From NCBI GenBank assembly GCA_005239595.1, contig SBBT01000051.1, forward strand, positions 1 to 9,577: 9,577 bases of DNA. Direction: 5' to 3'. Shown here in pieces: positions 1-7,421 of this stretch (its first letter is position 1; every line of letters starts with the position of its first letter). A program made the translations under genes and the position numbers. Source of the stretch: Candidatus Troglogloeales bacterium. GTDB lineage: Bacteria > Nitrospirota > Nitrospiria > SBBL01 > SBBT01. The notes beneath the pieces were generated by a model. The model did not search any database and was not told the origin of the DNA. It saw nothing but the letters and a program-made list of their open reading frames with translations.

Positions 1-1384
1 GCCGGAGGACAAAAAGGAAGACAATCAAGGCAAGGATAAACCCGAAGAAATAGCGTAACATGGTAACCCAGTTTGCCTTCATGAAGTCTGCCATCTGTGC
101 CGAGAATGGAACGGGGGTCTCGATCTCCTCGAGCGCACCTGTATCAAAGGCAATATTGACCACTTCCAGCTGATCCCCCCGGTCTGCCGAAAATCCCATC
201 GTCTTTTTAACAAGCTCCTCTAACTTTTTCATCTCTTCTTCGTTCCTGGGAATATACTTCTTGGTCACACCTCCCTTCGGATCGGTCACAGATTCGTAGG
301 TGCCGTCTACCAAGGCCGCGACCGAAAGTTTCTTTATGGTGCCGGTCGGCTCGAGAATGCGGCTGATACTTTTATTGATTTCATAATTGACCGTATCTAC
401 CTTTTTCGTTGTGGAACTGTTGCTCGTCGATTGCGGAGCCGTCCCCTGTTGGCCTGGAATATTGGACACCACTCCGGGAGGTCCTCCGGCCGCCTGATTG
501 GTGCTTGTACTCCCATCCTGTGTCCGCTGCTCGCTTCGAATGACCTGACTTTCCGGATCAAATTTTTCCTCCGTCGTCTCCACCTGCCTGTTTTCAAGCA
601 CGGCAGCCACCCGCACGGACGCCTTGCTCTGTCCCACCACCGTCTCGAGCATGGTTTGGATTTTTACCTCAAGGTCTTTCTCTAATTTCGTCTGATAATC
701 AAATTGGGCATCCTGGGCAGGGGAGTCCGACTTCTTTGAAAGCATCCGGCCATTATTGTCAACGACCGTCACGAATTGAGGAGAAAGGCCTTCCACACTG
801 CTCGATACCAAGTGGATAATCCCCTGAACTTCAAGGGGAGAGAGCGTCCTTCCTGACTTTAAGTTTACCACCACCGAGGCGCGCGCCGGCTCTTGTCTGG
901 AGGCAAAAACAGATTTATCTGGAATACTAAGATGGACCCTCGCCTTGCCCACCCCCGATAACTGGCCGATGGTGCGAGCCAGCTCTCCCTGTAACGCCCT
1001 CCGGTAATTTAACTTCTGAACAAACTCCGTCGTCCCGATTGTCGTGCGATCAAAAATCTCAAAACCGACGCCCCCGCCCTGCGGGAGGCCTTGACTCGCC
1101 AGTTGCAGTCTCAACTCATGGACCTGCTGAGAGGGCACCAAGATCGCCCCTCCTCCAGCCGAAACCTCATAAGGGATACGCGCCTCTTTTAATTTATCGA
1201 TGACGGCGCCCGCGTCATCCGGAGAAAGATTGGCATAAAGGACCTGATAGTCAGGTTTCTGGGCCCAAAGCCAGAGGACATACGCCCCTGCCAGGGCAGC
1301 CGCCAAAACCAATACGATCCCGATCTTTTTCCCCAAGCTCATCGCAGCCAAGTTTTGACTCAACTGCTCGAACATGTCAGCCAT
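1..1384 (-). CDS. fliF: Flagellar MS-ring protein FliF (C-terminus beyond window)
   Basis: FliF forms the inner-membrane MS ring on which the flagellar export gate, rod and FliG switch ring are built. Reading leftward from the ATG at 1384, 461 codons stay open to the window edge. The protein has an N-terminal membrane helix (about residues 21-40), then a YscJ/FliF-type ring-building region (VLYANLSPDDAGAVIDKLK, the conserved SQGLPQGGGVGFEIFD, ARVHLSIPDKSVFA), a Ser/Thr/Gly/Gln-rich loop near residues 305-350 typical of the RBM3 insertion, and a second membrane helix at about 445-460. The family is usually about 530-570 residues, so the cytoplasmic FliG-binding tail is missing only because the window ends. 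An AGGGGAG ribosome site sits just before the start; a second Met three codons on is less likely. It follows fliE by 49 bases, the usual order. Confidence 0.97.
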   Translation of the reverse strand, partial: MADMFEQLSQNLAAMSLGKKIGIVLVLAAALAGAYVLWLWAQKPDYQVLYANLSPDDAGAVIDKLKEARIPYEVSAGGGAILVPSQQVHELRLQLASQGLPQGGGVGFEIFDRTTIGTTEFVQKLNYRRALQGELARTIGQLSGVGKARVHLSIPDKSVFASRQEPARASVVVNLKSGRTLSPLEVQGIIHLVSSSVEGLSPQFVTVVDNNGRMLSKKSDSPAQDAQFDYQTKLEKDLEVKIQTMLETVVGQSKASVRVAAVLENRQVETTEEKFDPESQVIRSEQRTQDGSTSTNQAAGGPPGVVSNIPGQQGTAPQSTSNSSTTKKVDTVNYEINKSISRILEPTGTIKKLSVAALVDGTYESVTDPKGGVTKKYIPRNEEEMKKLEELVKKTMGFSADRGDQLEVVNIAFDTGALEEIETPVPFSAQMADFMKANWVTMLRYFFGFILALIVFLFVLR

Positions 1385-1433
1385 GATTCTCCCCTTTTGT
1401 GTTCAGGCCCCTGCGAATGTTTCAGCCAGCGGG

Positions 1434-1727
1434 TTAAACCTGCATCCGGCTGATCTCTTCGTATGCGTTTACAATTTTATTCCGGACAGACATCATGAGC
1501 TGGAAAGAGATGCTGGCCTTCTCCAAGGCAATCATCGTCTGATGCAGGTCTTGTCCCTTTCCCGTTACCAGGTCTTGAATCGATTGGTCCGCCACTTTCT
1601 GAATGCCATTGACCTCCTGGATCGACTCGTTCAAGACGCTGAGAAACGACTCTCCCGGTTTTGATCCACCCAACTCCACCTTGAACTGATCCATCCCGCC
1701 TTTAGGGCCTGTCGGTTGAATTTCCAT
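1434..1727 (-). CDS. fliE: Flagellar hook-basal body protein FliE
   Basis: FliE is the small adaptor that joins the MS ring and export gate to the proximal rod; it is exported by the flagellar type III system. The 97-residue length is normal. The conserved C-terminal half is clear: a helix containing VNGIQKVADQSIQDL, the G-x-x-x-DLHQTMIALEKA motif (about residues 57-71), and the closing VRNKIVNAYEEISRMQV, which matches the family's VRNK-x-x-x-AYxEI-x-RMxV ending. An AAGGAG ribosome site lies about 10 bases before the ATG. The gene lies between flgC and fliF. The 69-base gap to flgC is unusually long for this operon and is filled by a hexanucleotide repeat. Confidence 0.96.
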   Translation of the reverse strand: MEIQPTGPKGGMDQFKVELGGSKPGESFLSVLNESIQEVNGIQKVADQSIQDLVTGKGQDLHQTMIALEKASISFQLMMSVRNKIVNAYEEISRMQV

Positions 1728-1752
1728 CGTATGCTTGCTCCTTAATGTGGTG

Positions 1753-1793
1753 TTTCTATTTCTATTTCTATTTCTATTTCTATTTCTATTCTA
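1753..1793. repeat. Hexanucleotide microsatellite (TTTCTA)6 plus partial unit, flgC-fliE gap
   Basis: Six perfect TTTCTA units at 1753-1788 are followed by a unit missing one T (TTCTA, 1789-1793). In the transcribed direction this is TAGAA(TAGAAA)6. It starts a few bases after the flgC stop and ends about 15 bases before the fliE ribosome site, so the mRNA here is A-rich and probably unstructured. It is non-coding. A change in unit number would alter only the flgC-fliE distance, not a reading frame. Confidence 0.95.
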
Positions 1794-1796
1794 TCA

Positions 1797-2234
1797 TTAC
1801 CGTCCGATTTCCAATGTCTTTAATGCCATATTTTTCGTTGCGTTAAATGCGGTGACATTCGCCTCGTAGGACCTAAGCGCAGAAATCATGTTCACGATCT
1901 CCTCAATCGGATTCACATTGGGATAGAGGACATACCCGTTTGCATCGGCGTCAGGATGCTGCGGATCAAGAATCTGCTTAAACGGACGTTGATCCTCCAT
2001 TATTTCCGTAACTTCCACCCCTTGATAACCGGCATTCCCCAGTGAGGAAAGCGCCTCTCCAAAAGAGCTTTTCAAGGGTTTTGAGGTAAAAATAACGTCC
2101 TTGCGCCGATAAGGACCCCCTTCTGCCGTCCTGGTCGATTCGACGTTTGCCAGATTGCTGGATATCACATGGAGCCGCGTCTTCTGGGCATCCATACCCG
2201 AGGCTGAAAGGGCAAATGCATCTTCAATGTTCAT
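1797..2234 (-). CDS. flgC: Flagellar proximal rod protein FlgC
   Basis: FlgC is one of the proximal rod subunits assembled in the periplasm after export through the flagellar type III apparatus. The 145-residue protein has both hallmark ends: an N-terminal rod helix with SGMDAQKTRLHVISSNLANVE (residues about 12-32), the axial-protein 'SSNLANV' signature, and a C-terminal helix with MISALRSYEANVTAFNATK, matching the family's R-x-YEAN-x-x-x-x-N-x-xK ending. The central PNVNPIEEIVNM is also typical. An AAGGAG ribosome site stands 8 bases before the ATG. It lies 17 bases after flgB. Confidence 0.97.
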   Translation of the reverse strand: MNIEDAFALSASGMDAQKTRLHVISSNLANVESTRTAEGGPYRRKDVIFTSKPLKSSFGEALSSLGNAGYQGVEVTEIMEDQRPFKQILDPQHPDADANGYVLYPNVNPIEEIVNMISALRSYEANVTAFNATKNMALKTLEIGR

Positions 2235-2251
2235 GGAATCTTCTCCTTAAG

Positions 2252-2716
2252 TTACCTTAAATCCCGTAGTGTATCCTTGATTGCGGATAGTTTGCTACCC
2301 GCAATCTGAATGGTTGCATTATACATTAAATTGTTCTCGGCAAGCTTCGCCATCTCCATTTCCGCGTTTACATTGTTGCCGTCAAGGCGGGTCGATCGTG
2401 CCTTGGACTCAACGACATAAGAAGGGGCAGAGGCAGCCTGGGCCACGGAGGGGATGTGCAATCGATTGGTTCTGGCCAAATGGATCGTCCCGGAAAAATG
2501 CTCGGAATCCGTTGTCATCAGCGGGGCGGACGGCGTTGATTGAAACGCATCGTCCATCGCCTCCTTAAAGTTGACTTCGGTCGCCTTATATCCCGGGGTG
2601 TCTTGATTGGCGACATTGGCCGTCGTGGAACGATGCTGCTCGCTGCGAATGTCCAGCGCCCGTTCCAGAACGCTCAGCGTCTTGCTAAAAGTTTGATTGA
2701 GAAATCGAACAATCAT
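2252..2716 (-). CDS. flgB: Flagellar proximal rod protein FlgB
   Basis: FlgB is the most cell-proximal rod subunit, acting next to FliE. The 154-residue protein starts with an amphipathic helix and the rod signature R-x-x-TTANVANQDTPGYKA (about residues 29-45), in which ANxxTPGY is characteristic of FlgB. It ends with the D-GNNVNAEMEMAKLAENNLMYNA segment and a terminal helix, also typical. A strong GGAGGGAGA ribosome site precedes the ATG closely. The gene begins 20 bases after the response regulator stop with no convincing promoter between, so co-transcription with the two-component genes is likely. Confidence 0.97.
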   Translation of the reverse strand: MIVRFLNQTFSKTLSVLERALDIRSEQHRSTTANVANQDTPGYKATEVNFKEAMDDAFQSTPSAPLMTTDSEHFSGTIHLARTNRLHIPSVAQAASAPSYVVESKARSTRLDGNNVNAEMEMAKLAENNLMYNATIQIAGSKLSAIKDTLRDLR

Positions 2717-2736
2717 GGGTCTCCCTCCAAACGATT

Positions 2737-4167
2737 TTATGTGCCCTGTCCCAGGGCCGGGTGTCTTCTCCCCGTCTCCAAAGGGCTTTCTTCTTCTTCC
2801 TCTGATTCCAAGGGGATGGATCCGGGATCACGATCACGGTATTCTTTTAACTTATTGCGCATTGTCCGGATACTAATCCCCAAAATGCGGGCGGCGTGGG
2901 TTCTGTTTCCCCCCTCCTGTTCCAATGTCCCCAGGATTAAGTCCCGTTCCGCCTCCCACAGTGTCGTACCATTGGAAACCGGCCTTTCCACCTTGACCGG
3001 CTGGCCCTCCCCAAAAAGAATATGCTCCGTGCCAATGACCTTCCCTTCTGACAGCAGGACCGCCCGCTCTATAACATTTTCAAGTTCCCTGACATTTCCC
3101 CGCCATTCACGTCCCACCAGGAGGGAGAGGGCCTCCTTCCCAATGGAGGAGGCTAATTTCTTATTTCGCGCCGCGCTTTTCTGAATAAAGCAATCTACCA
3201 ACAAAGGGATATCTGAAATACGGCTGCGAAGTGGAGGAATCCGTATCGGAAAAACATTGAGGCGATAGTAGAGATCTTCCCGAAAATGGCCGGCCTTCAC
3301 CTCCTCCCACAACGGACGGTTGGTCGTTGCAATGACCCGGATATCGAGAGGGAGAGGGGTCTTGCTCCCCAGCAGATCCAGTTCGCGCTCCTGTAAAACG
3401 CGCAGTAACTTCGCCTGTAAGGAGAGATGCATCTCGCTCACTTCGTCTAAGAGAATGGTTCCACTGTTGGCGAGTTCAAACCGCCCAGGTTTTCTCGCCA
3501 CTGCGCCTGTAAAAGCCCCTTTCTCATATCCGAACAGCTCGGACTCCAGGAGCCCCTCCGGCACCGCGGCGCAATTAATCGCAATGAAAGGACGATGGGC
3601 GCGAGGACTGTGGGTATAAACAAACCGCGCCAGCAATTCCTTCCCTGTTCCGCTTTCCCCTTCAATCAGAATGGAGGCATCACTTGCGGCCACCACTTCC
3701 GCCATTTTTAGGATTTTCAACATGGCCGGATCCTGCGTCAGAAACGTCTTTCCAGAGGTCAATCCACTCGCTTTCCCTCCCCCCTCCTGAAAGGCAATGA
3801 GGGCCCTCTGGATAGCCGCGGCAAGGGTCTCCTGGGAAAACGGTTTGACCAGATAGTCAAAAACACCTAACCGCATCGCCTCAACCGCCGTTTCAATGGT
3901 TCCATAGGCAGTCATAATAATGACCGGAATTTTAAGTTTAAGCCTTCTGGTCTCCTTGTAAAGATCAAGACCGTTCATCCCAGGCATTTTCATATCGGTA
4001 ATCATCACCGAAATCTGTTGGCTCTGACACTGCTTTAGGGCCTCTTCCCCGTTTGTGGCAGAAAGCAACGCATAGCCCATCTCATGGAGCGACTCGGACA
4101 ATGCCGCCCGCATTGCGGGATCGTCATCCACGATTAAGACCGGCCCCGTTTTAAGCGCTTTTGTCAT
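2737..4167 (-). CDS. Sigma-54-dependent flagellar response regulator (FlbD/FlgR/FlrC/FleR type)
   Basis: This is an NtrC-family enhancer-binding activator: phosphorylation by the adjacent kinase should let its AAA+ domain remodel sigma-54 RNA polymerase at flagellar promoters. Receiver domain, residues about 8-120: acidic pocket D14-D16, phospho-acceptor D58 (MITDMKMPG), T86 and K108 are all present. AAA+ domain, about 142-375: Walker A GESGTGKE (170-177), sigma-54 contact loop GAFTGA (217-222), Walker B ILLDEV (238-243), and the REDLYYRLNVFP sensor region. A Fis-type helix-turn-helix at about 420-441 reads GGNRTHAARILGISIRTMRN, very like FlbD. A Ser/Glu-rich tail of about 30 residues follows. 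The ATG abuts the kinase stop (TAGATG), with GGAAGAG in the kinase 3' end as ribosome site. The exact orthologue name is uncertain. Confidence 0.93.
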   Translation of the reverse strand: MTKALKTGPVLIVDDDPAMRAALSESLHEMGYALLSATNGEEALKQCQSQQISVMITDMKMPGMNGLDLYKETRRLKLKIPVIIMTAYGTIETAVEAMRLGVFDYLVKPFSQETLAAAIQRALIAFQEGGGKASGLTSGKTFLTQDPAMLKILKMAEVVAASDASILIEGESGTGKELLARFVYTHSPRAHRPFIAINCAAVPEGLLESELFGYEKGAFTGAVARKPGRFELANSGTILLDEVSEMHLSLQAKLLRVLQERELDLLGSKTPLPLDIRVIATTNRPLWEEVKAGHFREDLYYRLNVFPIRIPPLRSRISDIPLLVDCFIQKSAARNKKLASSIGKEALSLLVGREWRGNVRELENVIERAVLLSEGKVIGTEHILFGEGQPVKVERPVSNGTTLWEAERDLILGTLEQEGGNRTHAARILGISIRTMRNKLKEYRDRDPGSIPLESEEEEESPLETGRRHPALGQGT

Positions 4168-5085
4168 CTAATCTCTTCCGCAATCGGGTACAAACGCCTG
4201 CTTAACAGGGAAGGTCAAGGTAAACGTTGTTCCCTTTTTAAGCTCACTCTGAACATGGATCAGACCGTTATGTGCCTGTACGGCATTGTGCACAATCGCA
4301 AGACCGAGACCGGTCCCCTTATCCTTGGTGGTAAAGAACGGATCAAAAATTTTGGAAAGCGCCTCTTGAGGAATGCCACAGCCGGTATCACTAATCGTGA
4401 CCATCACCCCCTCGCACGCAATCGCATCCTTCTCAGGCTTCATCTGATGGGACGACGCCGCCACACGCAATTGACCTCCCTGTGGCATCGCATCTACCGC
4501 ATTGAGAATCAGGTTTAGAAAAACCTGTCGCAAAAGGTCTTCATCCCCTAAAAAAAGTTCCGGCATCGGACCGATCTCTTGAACAAATTCTATCTGGTTT
4601 TGCTGAATAAGATGGGACGCAAAAATCCTGGACTCGCTAACAAGGCCTCCGATATCGACCCTTCGAAAATTGGGAGTCGGCTTCCCCGTAAACAAAAGGA
4701 GATTCGTAAGAGAGTAGTCCATTGCCATGACCGCGGAGGAGATATGCTCCGCCCATTTGACCTTATCCGGTTCTTTTGCCAACCCTTTTTTGAGCAGCGA
4801 TGCGAATAGCTCGATGCTCCCCAGGGGATTTCTCAGCTCATGTGCCATTCTGGCGGCCATCTCTCCCACAGCCGCCAGCCTAAGATTCCGTTCCGCCTGC
4901 GCCCGGAGGGCCTCTTTTTCCTTTATGGTGGCCTTGAGAAGTTTGTTTTTCTCCTCCAGCTCGACGTTTAACTGACGCACCTGCACCTCAAGAAGCCGGT
5001 AACACCGCTCCAGATCGAGGGATGTTGAATTAAACTGACTGAACGCCTCATGAAGAAGCTCGATTTTTTTCTCTTCCATCTCCAT
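4168..5085 (-). CDS. Cytoplasmic flagellar sensor histidine kinase (FlgS/FlrB/FleS type)
   Basis: This is an orthodox histidine kinase of 305 residues, the likely phospho-donor of the regulator encoded directly after it. There is no membrane segment or recognisable PAS domain; residues about 25-68 are a charged heptad-like coiled coil that is probably the sensing and dimerising part. The dimerisation/phosphotransfer motif AHELRNPLGSIELFA carries the acceptor H82. The catalytic domain has an N box with N195 (LNLILNAVDAMPQGG), a G1 box DTGCG (233-237), an F box FDPFF (247-251) and a G2 box GTGLG (257-261), all intact. The lack of a PAS domain resembles epsilonproteobacterial FlgS, which reads the state of the flagellar export apparatus, more than FleS. 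No good ribosome site is visible before the ATG. The TPR gene stops 9 bases upstream, so translational coupling is plausible. Confidence 0.92.
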   Translation of the reverse strand: MEMEEKKIELLHEAFSQFNSTSLDLERCYRLLEVQVRQLNVELEEKNKLLKATIKEKEALRAQAERNLRLAAVGEMAARMAHELRNPLGSIELFASLLKKGLAKEPDKVKWAEHISSAVMAMDYSLTNLLLFTGKPTPNFRRVDIGGLVSESRIFASHLIQQNQIEFVQEIGPMPELFLGDEDLLRQVFLNLILNAVDAMPQGGQLRVAASSHQMKPEKDAIACEGVMVTISDTGCGIPQEALSKIFDPFFTTKDKGTGLGLAIVHNAVQAHNGLIHVQSELKKGTTFTLTFPVKQAFVPDCGRD

Positions 5086-5094
5086 CGTTTTTCG

Positions 5095-7179
5095 TTAAAA
5101 GCGAGTCATGGCCTTTTCAGACGCAACCTTCTTAATTAAAAGATCGTCCGCGTCCTGTTCCAATCTCACATAAATGGCCTTCCCTTCATCATGTTTACCC
5201 AAGGCTTGATAACAATTCGCCAACTGCAATTGTGCCCAGTTCCCCCGGCTGCCCACCACACCTGTTTTTAAAACCAACTGGTAGAAATCGGCAGCCTTCT
5301 TATAATCCTTCAGGAGGTAATATCCATCTGCCACGCGAAGGTAAAGCCACGCATGTTTTTGGGAATCGGTCTTAATGAGCCTAAGATAGACATCAATCTC
5401 ATTTTTGAAATCTCGTTTGTTTTGAAAAAGCTTCGCCAGTTTCAGAGAGACACGCTCATGGTCCGGATGTTTCGGGTAAAGTCTTAACCAGCCCTGGTAT
5501 TCCAAAATCGCCTTTTCTTTTTCCCCTTGATAGTCAGAAAGTTCAGCAAGAAAGACCTTCACATCGGGAACCCGTTTGCTTCTGGAATATCGCGCAAGAA
5601 ACTGCATGAACTTTCCCCTGGCCCTCGCATAATCGCCCTGCTGCATCAGAAGTTTGCCCAGTTGTATCAGCGCGCTTTCTGCAAATGGATTTGCAACGCT
5701 CACGGAAATCGGCTCATACAAATCAAGTGATTGCGAATAAAGGCCCACTTTCAGGAGCTTTTCGGCGACCAGCATCCCTGTCGATCCGGTCAACATTTTC
5801 GGGGTGAAGGCAGAGGGATATGTATAAAACAGCTGTACTATTCTAACGTCATCCTGTTTGACCGCTGCCTCATTGATTGCGTCCGACATGGTGTCGTTCA
5901 ACTCGGAGGTCAACTTTTTCCTGAAAGGGGTGGAATCGCCCGGCAGACGGAGAAGGAGTTTGTTCTCAATTGCAATCGCCGTGTCATAAGACCCATGTTT
6001 TCGATGCAATTTCGCCGCTTCAAGAAGTATCTCATTTAACGTAAGGGGCGGGAGATCTTTTTTTAAAAGCGTTTTCGCCTCATCCCCAATAGTATCTAAG
6101 ACGCGTGCTTCATCAGCATTTTTTTGTTCCGCCTCTTCGAGGCAATGGTTTTGGCTGTTTTTTAGCATCGAAGCAGGGGCGCATTCACTTCCCAGCATCT
6201 CCCCGACGGCCATCAAAAGCTTTGCCGCCTGAACCCCCGGCGTCGCTTTATCGAACGTCCTGACAATATTATATATTTTTTGGGCCTCCCGGTTCTTCTT
6301 TTCATGACGCAATGTGTCGCCGGCCATGGCGAGGGCGACGGGGGCAAGCGGTTCATTCCCATAGATATTGAAAAACAACATCAGGGCCTTCCGAGCTTCT
6401 CCATATCGGCCCATGCGTTGCGCCATTTCTCCATGTTGCAGGAGAACACTCGGCTCTCCCTTCCAGTAATCAGGTCGGTTTCTTGCCGCCGTATTGTAGC
6501 TTTTGTAGGCCTCTTCATACGACTCTAAATGATAAAGGACATCGGCATTTCCTATCAGCAGCGCATTTTGATCGGATGGAGACAGTTTATGGGAGGCCGC
6601 TTTCTTATAAGAAACTTGTGCCTCCTTCCATTTTCCCTGTGTGCGAAGGACATGACCGATTCCCAAGTGGGCCAAACCGACATATTGGCTATTGGGATGA
6701 TACCGAAGGATTCGGTTGTAGTTTCCAATCGCCTCGGGATACAGTTTTAGCTTTGCGCTGGCTTGTCCCATTCTCCAAAATCCCCGAATGGCGTTCTCGG
6801 ACTTCGGATAAGCATATCCCGCCTTCTGAAACGCGGCAACAGCTTTGCGAAGTGCTTCCTTATTACCCTTGGCCCCCAATTTAAAGTAAAGATCGCCTAA
6901 CAAAAATGCGGCCGCCTCTGCCGAAGGGCCGCCCGGTGGAAGATCCGGCAATAACTGTTCGACTTCTTGTATCGCCCTTGCAAACTCGTTCGCATGGTAT
7001 GCCTCCATCACAACCACAAACGGATCTTCCCCTAAAACAAACTCATCGGCATAGTCCTTTGGGAAAATCGGAAGTTCATGATCCTGGGCACCGGCAATCG
7101 GCACGAAAGCCGACACGATTAGAAAACCGATTCCAAACAGCAGCGTTTGCCTTAAATGGTTCAGACCCATCGTCGTCAT
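5095..7179 (-). CDS. Secreted tetratricopeptide-repeat protein, possible PflA-like flagellar motor accessory
   Basis: This large TPR solenoid is predicted to be in the periplasm. The frame is open from an ATG at 7236, but a normal signal peptide appears only if translation starts at 7179 (MTTMGLNHLRQ, then the hydrophobic LLFGIGFLIVSAFVP and an AGA-Q cleavage site). I therefore choose 7179; 7170 and 7236 remain possible and none has a strong ribosome site. The mature protein has roughly a dozen TPR-like helix pairs to the C-terminus, for example GLAHLGIGHVLRTQGKWKEA, SALIQLGKLLMQQGDYARAR and YLRVADGYYLLKDYKKAADF, with a less regular middle holding two Cys that could pair. No catalytic motif is visible. 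It is first in an operon with the kinase, regulator and rod genes, so a flagellar role is likely. Campylobacter PflA is a periplasmic TPR motor protein of similar size; orthology is unproven. Confidence 0.85.
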   Translation of the reverse strand: MTTMGLNHLRQTLLFGIGFLIVSAFVPIAGAQDHELPIFPKDYADEFVLGEDPFVVVMEAYHANEFARAIQEVEQLLPDLPPGGPSAEAAAFLLGDLYFKLGAKGNKEALRKAVAAFQKAGYAYPKSENAIRGFWRMGQASAKLKLYPEAIGNYNRILRYHPNSQYVGLAHLGIGHVLRTQGKWKEAQVSYKKAASHKLSPSDQNALLIGNADVLYHLESYEEAYKSYNTAARNRPDYWKGEPSVLLQHGEMAQRMGRYGEARKALMLFFNIYGNEPLAPVALAMAGDTLRHEKKNREAQKIYNIVRTFDKATPGVQAAKLLMAVGEMLGSECAPASMLKNSQNHCLEEAEQKNADEARVLDTIGDEAKTLLKKDLPPLTLNEILLEAAKLHRKHGSYDTAIAIENKLLLRLPGDSTPFRKKLTSELNDTMSDAINEAAVKQDDVRIVQLFYTYPSAFTPKMLTGSTGMLVAEKLLKVGLYSQSLDLYEPISVSVANPFAESALIQLGKLLMQQGDYARARGKFMQFLARYSRSKRVPDVKVFLAELSDYQGEKEKAILEYQGWLRLYPKHPDHERVSLKLAKLFQNKRDFKNEIDVYLRLIKTDSQKHAWLYLRVADGYYLLKDYKKAADFYQLVLKTGVVGSRGNWAQLQLANCYQALGKHDEGKAIYVRLEQDADDLLIKKVASEKAMTRF

Positions 7180-7271
7180 CGCCCGAACATCCATGGAAAT
7201 TAAGCAAAAAAGATGCCACCCTGTACATCCTAACATCTATTTATGTCTAAAAAATTTCTCCGTAACCACAG

Positions 7272-7346
7272 AGCGCTCTTAACCCATTAAGATATATAAT
7301 ATTTTTCCTATCTCCTGGCAAAGAGCGGGTATGGGTTAACCTCGCT
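7272..7346. repeat. Inverted pair of ATGGGTTAANNNCGCT elements flanking the operon promoter
   Basis: The minus-strand copy is ATGGGTTAAGAGCGCT (7272-7287) and the plus-strand copy is ATGGGTTAACCTCGCT (7331-7346): 13 of 16 positions are identical, in opposite orientation, with 43 bases between. One arm covers the predicted transcription start and the other lies just upstream of the -35, a layout that fits a two-site operator. The TGGGTTAA core occurs again at 8522-8529 in the leader of the FleQ-like gene. The binding protein is unknown. Confidence 0.55.
7293..7321 (-). promoter_or_regulatory. Putative sigma-70-type promoter for the TPR operon
   Basis: On the minus strand TTGCCA (-35, 5 of 6 to TTGACA; plus-strand 7316-7321) is separated by 17 bases from TATATA (-10, 4 of 6; 7293-7298), in a markedly AT-rich stretch. 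Transcription would begin near 7286, about 50 bases before the longest possible TPR start and about 107 before the preferred one. No GG-N10-GC sigma-54 match was found for this direction in the gap. Confidence 0.45.
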
Positions 7347-7421
7347 AGAAACGAAGCACTAAAGAGCCTGCTATGCCAAAAAGTTGACACGCAATAACAT
7401 CCCATGCTTCTTTCTTCTGTC

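Larger units (their letters stand above)
7237..7421. other. Intergenic regulatory region ahead of the TPR-kinase-regulator-rod operon
   Basis: This 185-base AT-rich gap lies between the FleQ-like gene stop and the TPR operon. It contains a sigma-70-like promoter reading leftward (7293-7321), an inverted pair of 16-base elements flanking that promoter (7272-7287 and 7331-7346), and a 10-bp palindrome AGAGCGCTCT (7270-7279) overlapping one of them. I see no hairpin with a T-run that would terminate the FleQ-like transcript, so read-through into the operon is possible. Confidence 0.6.

Noticed and set aside
397..597. A 66-codon minus-strand frame rich in Arg.
   Set aside because: It lies inside fliF in another frame of the same strand, over the Ser/Gly-rich loop, and is a shadow.
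2732..2746. GGGCACATAAAATCG on the minus strand just before flgB, resembling a sigma-54 -24 element.
   Set aside because: The -24 half is good but the required GC at -12 is CG, and transcription would start at about the flgB ATG, leaving no leader.
2540..3184. A 214-codon plus-strand open frame opposite flgB and the response regulator gene.
   Set aside because: Its product has no recognisable domain, and it is antisense to two confidently identified genes; it is a shadow frame.
6483..7250. Overlapping plus-strand open frames of 73-133 codons opposite the TPR gene.
   Set aside because: They are antisense to a continuous TPR reading frame, have no ribosome sites of note, and encode low-complexity basic peptides.
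7384..7389. TTGACA on the plus strand as a -35 box.
   Set aside because: No -10-like sequence follows at 16-18 bases and the downstream plus strand is antisense to the FleQ-like gene.
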